Below, piece after piece: positions 60,718 through 64,000 of a stretch of DNA of 64,000 nt. This DNA is from Actinoplanes sp040639655. Its GTDB lineage: Bacteria; Actinomycetota; Actinomycetes; Mycobacteriales; Micromonosporaceae. The translations under genes and the position numbers were made by a program. Within the stretch, counting starts at the first letter, position 1; every line of letters begins with the position of its first letter. The notes under the pieces are model-generated. The model did no database searches. It saw only the letters and a program-made list of their open reading frames with translations, and was not told the DNA's origin. Where the stretch lies: positions 124,001-188,000 of the forward strand of contig NZ_JBFAAI010000015.1 in assembly GCF_040639655.1 (NCBI RefSeq), read 5' to 3'.

Positions 60718-62304
60718 ATGCGCTGGTTCAACGATCTCTCGGTGCGGTTGAAGATCTACGCGGCGGTCGGGGTCGCCGGCGTGGCGGCGGCCTCCATCGG
60801 GGTGGTCGGCATGCAGCGGATGTCGCAGATGGCCGACGCCGCCGAGTACCTGTACAGCGACAACCTGGTGCCGGTCGCGCAGCTCGGCACCGTGCAGAAG
60901 GAGACCCAGCGGTCCTGGGCGGCGGTGATGGACCTGCTGGTGAGCCGCGGACCGGCGGCCGCGGCCGAGGACCGGACGGCGATGGCCGACGCGGACAAGG
61001 CCGTCGACCGGGTGTTCGGCGAGTACACCGCCACCGACATGACCGGCCGGGAGCAGGCGGTGCAGGAGTTCCGTACCGCGCTGACGCAGTTGCGTGAGGT
61101 CCGCGACGAGCGCCTCATGCCGCTCGCGGTCGCCCATGACCTGCGAGGGTTCGAGGCCGTCCGGGACGAGGCGGCCCGTCCGGCGCTGACCGCGTTGACC
61201 GGAGCCCTGGACGACCTGGTGACAATCGAGACCGGCGTGGCCGCGGCCAAGCGTGCCGACACCGCGGCGGCCTACCGGTCGGCGCGAACCTCGATGATCG
61301 TTCTGCTGCTCGCGGGTCTCGCGGCGGCCATGGGCATGGCGATGCTCGTGGTGCGCGGCATCATGGGCACCCTGACGTCGGTACGGCGGGTCACCAAGGC
61401 CCTGGCCTCCGGCGACCTGACGGTACGGGCGGACGTCGCCGGCCGCGACGAGCTGGGCCGGATGGCCGCCGAACTCGACGCCGGTGCCACCACGGTGGCC
61501 GCGAGCGTGGAACGCATGGCGCACGTCGCCGAAACCCTGGCGGCGTCCGCGACGGAGTTGTCGTCGGTGAGCACGCAGTTGCTGACCGGCGCCGCCGAGG
61601 CGGAGAACCGGGCGGATTCCGCGTCGCGGGCCAGCGAGGAGGTCAACGCCGGGGTGCAGACCCTCGCGGCCGGGTCGGAGGAGATGACCGCGTCGATCAC
61701 CGAGATCGCGTCGAGCGCCGGGCAGGCCGCGCAGGTGGCCCAGCAGGGCATGGCGGTGGCGCGGGAGACGACCGCGCGGGTCGCCGAGCTCGGCACGGCG
61801 AGCGCGGAGATCGGCGATGTGGTGCGCCTGATCACGGTGATCGCCGAGCAGACGAACCTGCTGGCGCTCAACGCCACCATCGAGGCGGCCCGGGCCGGCG
61901 AGCTCGGCAAGGGTTTCGCCGTGGTGGCCGGTGAGGTCAAGGAGCTGGCGCAGCAGACGGCGAAGGCGACCGAGGACATCACCGCCCGGATCGGTGCGAT
62001 CCAGTCCTCCAGCGAGGCGGCGTCCACGGCGATCAGTGAGATCACCGAGGTGATCGGGCAGATCAGCGACTACACGACGACCATCGCGTCGGCCGTGGAG
62101 GAGCAGACCGCGACGACGGCCGAGATGACCCGGTCGGTGGCCGACGCCGCGAACAACAGCGGCGACGTGGCGCTCACCGTCTCCGGGGTGGCGGAGATCG
62201 CCACCGCGACCGTGGCGAGTGCCCGGGTCACGCAGCGGGCCGCCGCCGACCTGACGTCGATGGCCGACGACCTGACCCGACTGGTCGACGGATTCAAGCA
62301 CTGA
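60718..62304 (+). CDS. Methyl-accepting chemotaxis protein
   Basis: 528 residues. TM1 at 11-30, helical sensor about 31-190 (MADAAEYLYSDNLVPVAQLG), TM2 at about 196-215 (SMIVLLLAGLAAAMGMAML), HAMP (VRRVTKALASGDLTVRA) and signalling domain with tip EQTNLLALNATIEAARAGE. Related to the receptor at 16424, but the sensor domains differ. Orphan: no Che or flagellar gene in the window. Its 3' end overlaps the convergent dehydrogenase by 11 nt. Confidence 0.95.
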   Translation: MRWFNDLSVRLKIYAAVGVAGVAAASIGVVGMQRMSQMADAAEYLYSDNLVPVAQLGTVQKETQRSWAAVMDLLVSRGPAAAAEDRTAMADADKAVDRVFGEYTATDMTGREQAVQEFRTALTQLREVRDERLMPLAVAHDLRGFEAVRDEAARPALTALTGALDDLVTIETGVAAAKRADTAAAYRSARTSMIVLLLAGLAAAMGMAMLVVRGIMGTLTSVRRVTKALASGDLTVRADVAGRDELGRMAAELDAGATTVAASVERMAHVAETLAASATELSSVSTQLLTGAAEAENRADSASRASEEVNAGVQTLAAGSEEMTASITEIASSAGQAAQVAQQGMAVARETTARVAELGTASAEIGDVVRLITVIAEQTNLLALNATIEAARAGELGKGFAVVAGEVKELAQQTAKATEDITARIGAIQSSSEAASTAISEITEVIGQISDYTTTIASAVEEQTATTAEMTRSVADAANNSGDVALTVSGVAEIATATVASARVTQRAAADLTSMADDLTRLVDGFKH

Positions 62305-63340
62305 CCGGCGGCGCACGGTCCGGCAGGCGTACCGTGCGCCGTTCACCACTGTCCAGCGCCGCTACGCACGCCTCGGCCACGAAAGTGGCCGCGAAACCGT
62401 CCCAGGCGCTCGCGCCCCGGTGCGTCCCGTCGACCCAGTCCTGCAATTCCAGGCGGTACGCCTCGGCGAACCGGGGCCGCCAGTCGGCAGGCAGTTCGCG
62501 CGCGTGCAGCCCGCCGCGGCGCAACGATGTCGGCGGCGGCGCGTCAAGCGTCACGGTGCCCTCCTCGGCGACGAGCTCGCAGCGCACCTCGTAGCCGTAC
62601 CGGGCGTTGACGAAGATCTCGACGTCGGCGAGTATCCCGGACTCGGTGGTGAGGACCAGCAGCTGCGGGTCGCGGGTGCCGCCGGCCCGGGTGCTCGGGC
62701 GTGGGGTGTGCACGGCGACCTCGACGATCTCCTCGCCGAACAGCCACCGGGTGATGTCCAGCTCGTGCACCGCCGAGTTGGTGATCAGCGCGGAACCGGG
62801 CAGGCCGGGGACCGCGGCCGGGTTGCGGTGCACATGATGGATCATGAGCGGTGCGCCCACCGCCCCGTCGTCGAGCATCGCCTTCAGCGCGGTGTAGCCC
62901 GGATCAAACCGCCGCATGAATCCCACGGTGATCAAGCGGCTGCCGTGAGCGGCCTCGGCCTCCAGGATCCGGGCGCATGCCCCGGCGCTCGGCGCGAGCG
63001 GCTTCTCGCAGAGCACCGGCTTGCCGGCGGACACGCAGGCCAGCACATACTCCTCGTGGGTGGCGTCCGACGAGGCGATCAGCACCGCGTCGATGTCGTC
63101 GTCATCGATCAGCGTGTGCGGGTCGGCGAACACCCGCGCCCCTCCGCTGCGCGCCGCGACACCACCGGCGCGGTCCGCGTCGACGTCGAACACGCCGCCG
63201 ACGCTCGCGCCCGAGACCGCGCCGGTGAGCAGGCGGGCGTGGTCGGCACCCATGATGCCGGTGCCGATGATGCCGATCCGTTTCACCGCGGATCCTCCGC
63301 TCGCGGCACCGGCCTGCCCCGGCTCGAGCATGGTGGTCAT
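62294..63340 (-). CDS. Gfo/Idh/MocA-family dehydrogenase, inositol 2-dehydrogenase-like
   Basis: 348 residues. NAD motif IGIIGTGIMG (GxGxxG at 26-31), catalytic-lysine motif VLCEKPLAP and a C-terminal half of the family type (HELDITRWLFGEEIVEV). Best compared with IolG-like myo-inositol or scyllo-inositol dehydrogenases. ATG 63340 overlaps the isomerase stop (ATGA); a later GTG before KRIGIIG is an alternative start. Probably one step of a cyclitol or sugar pathway whose other genes lie to the right. Confidence 0.85.
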   Translation of the reverse strand: MTTMLEPGQAGAASGGSAVKRIGIIGTGIMGADHARLLTGAVSGASVGGVFDVDADRAGGVAARSGGARVFADPHTLIDDDDIDAVLIASSDATHEEYVLACVSAGKPVLCEKPLAPSAGACARILEAEAAHGSRLITVGFMRRFDPGYTALKAMLDDGAVGAPLMIHHVHRNPAAVPGLPGSALITNSAVHELDITRWLFGEEIVEVAVHTPRPSTRAGGTRDPQLLVLTTESGILADVEIFVNARYGYEVRCELVAEEGTVTLDAPPPTSLRRGGLHARELPADWRPRFAEAYRLELQDWVDGTHRGASAWDGFAATFVAEACVAALDSGERRTVRLPDRAPPVSA

Positions 63341-64000
63341 TGCGCCACCTCGGCCAGGAAGGCAAGGCTGCGGCGCACGTCGGCGATCGGGCCGTAGCCC
63401 GCACCGGGTGCGCCGTCGAGGGCACAGTCCTGCTCCAGCACGTACCACCCGCGGTAGCCGGCGGTCTCGAGGGCGCTGATGATCGCGCGTACGTCGACGT
63501 TCCCGGCTCCGAGCGGCGTGTAGAGCCCGGCCCGCACCCCGGCGAGATAGCTGCGGGTGCCGTCCCGGACACCGGCCGCGATTCCCAGGTCGACGTCCTT
63601 GAGATGCACATGGGTGATCCGGGCGGCGGCCAGCTCGATCAGCTCGACCGGCTCCATGCCGCCGATCAGCAGGTGGCCGGTGTCGAGGCAGATCGGTACG
63701 TCGCTGCCGCCGAGCAGACGCAGCACCGCGTCACGGTTCTCGATCGCGGTGCCGACGTGCGGGTGCAGGCTCGGCCGCAGACCGCGCTCAGTGGCCATCC
63801 GCTGCAGGGTCCGCAGCGTGGCGAACAGGACCGTCCACTCGTCGTCGGTGAGCCGCACCTTGTGGTCGTAGCTGCCGTCGGACGACCGGGCCGCCAGCAC
63901 CACGACCTCAGACCCGGCGGCGGCCAGGGTGTCCATCGCCGCGGCGGCCTCCCGGAGATCCTCCTCGGTGCAGACGTGCATGGGTACGGGCAGGAAGCCC
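63337..64000 (-). CDS. Sugar phosphate isomerase/epimerase, TIM barrel (5' end off the window)
   Basis: C-terminal 220 residues. Xylose-isomerase-like TIM barrel: LRPSLHPHVGTAIEN, VPICLDTGHLLIGG, ITHVHLKDVD and GWYVLEQDCAL, with the metal ligands E/D/H/E of the IolE/IolI-type enzymes in place. Coupled by ATGA to the dehydrogenase, so the pair probably acts on inositol-derived ketoses (inosose) or related sugars. The true start lies beyond the right edge. Confidence 0.85.
   Translation of the reverse strand, partial: GFLPVPMHVCTEEDLREAAAAMDTLAAAGSEVVVLAARSSDGSYDHKVRLTDDEWTVLFATLRTLQRMATERGLRPSLHPHVGTAIENRDAVLRLLGGSDVPICLDTGHLLIGGMEPVELIELAAARITHVHLKDVDLGIAAGVRDGTRSYLAGVRAGLYTPLGAGNVDVRAIISALETAGYRGWYVLEQDCALDGAPGAGYGPIADVRRSLAFLAEVAQ

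Noticed and set aside
58359..60731. 790-codon reverse frame opposite glgX
   Set aside because: Antisense shadow produced by high GC; the forward frame is a complete GH13 enzyme.

Overview
The window is high-GC actinobacterial chromosome, most like Actinoplanes or a related Micromonosporaceae. Reasons: uniformly high GC, two methyl-accepting chemotaxis proteins (motile-spore lifestyle), a large LuxR-type ATP-binding regulator, WhiJ/BldB-like XRE plus DUF397 genes, a DinB/mycothiol-type protein, and many genes with a TAnnnT box 6-7 nt before the start codon, as expected of leaderless mRNAs. There are no rRNA or tRNA genes, no CRISPR array and no complete insertion sequence. Genus is inference.

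Layout. 1-6.4 kb: a divergent cluster. Leftward are a GT2 glycosyltransferase, a DUF2064/TIGR04282 transferase (frameshifted), a methyltransferase, a membrane/molybdopterin oxidoreductase, a small membrane protein and a response regulator that runs off the left edge. Rightward are an NAD-sugar epimerase and a polytopic membrane protein. The shared promoter region carries four direct repeats of about 11-bp period, the form OmpR/PhoB-type regulators bind, so the cluster probably autoregulates through its own two-component system. 6.5-16.3 kb: secreted vanadium-haloperoxidase/PAP2 protein, NB-ARC regulator, membrane fatty acid/sterol hydroxylase, a three-gene hydrolase operon below a LAL regulator, an ankyrin protein. 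16.4-25.5 kb: chemoreceptor, small secreted protein, a nucleotidyl-cyclase-like/macro-domain fusion, a kinase-fold protein, aldo/keto reductase, anti-sigma-type ATPase, XRE regulator, pentapeptide-like protein and a truncated SDR.

25.5-37.5 kb is the carbohydrate region: GH3 glucosidase, HelD-like helicase, then an operon rpiR-SIS-ngcE-ngcF-ngcG-GH16 with a divergent N-acetylglucosamine-type kinase. The transporter has no ATPase gene beside it, as is usual for actinobacterial importers served by a shared MsiK ATPase. A palindromic operator lies between the regulator and kinase genes. 37.5-45.5 kb: an ECF42-type sigma factor (frameshifted) with its YCII partner, XRE/DUF397 with two tiny Cys-rich proteins, a STAS protein, and a FtsX-type ABC exporter. 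45.6-58.4 kb: mixed metabolic and signalling genes, including a degenerate-GGDEF/EAL protein, a manganese catalase divergent from an Nramp transporter, and a divergent NarL-type regulator/HisKA-type kinase pair. 58.5-64 kb: glycogen debranching enzyme GlgX, a second chemoreceptor, and an inositol-type dehydrogenase/sugar isomerase pair cut by the right edge.

Three otherwise conserved reading frames (about 385-410, 2905-2911 and 38262-38270) are each broken by what looks like one base at G/C-rich runs. Either the assembly carries indel errors or there are several fresh pseudogenes. Frames and starts here should be read with that in mind. No experiment or database search supports these calls; they rest on sequence reading and family knowledge.
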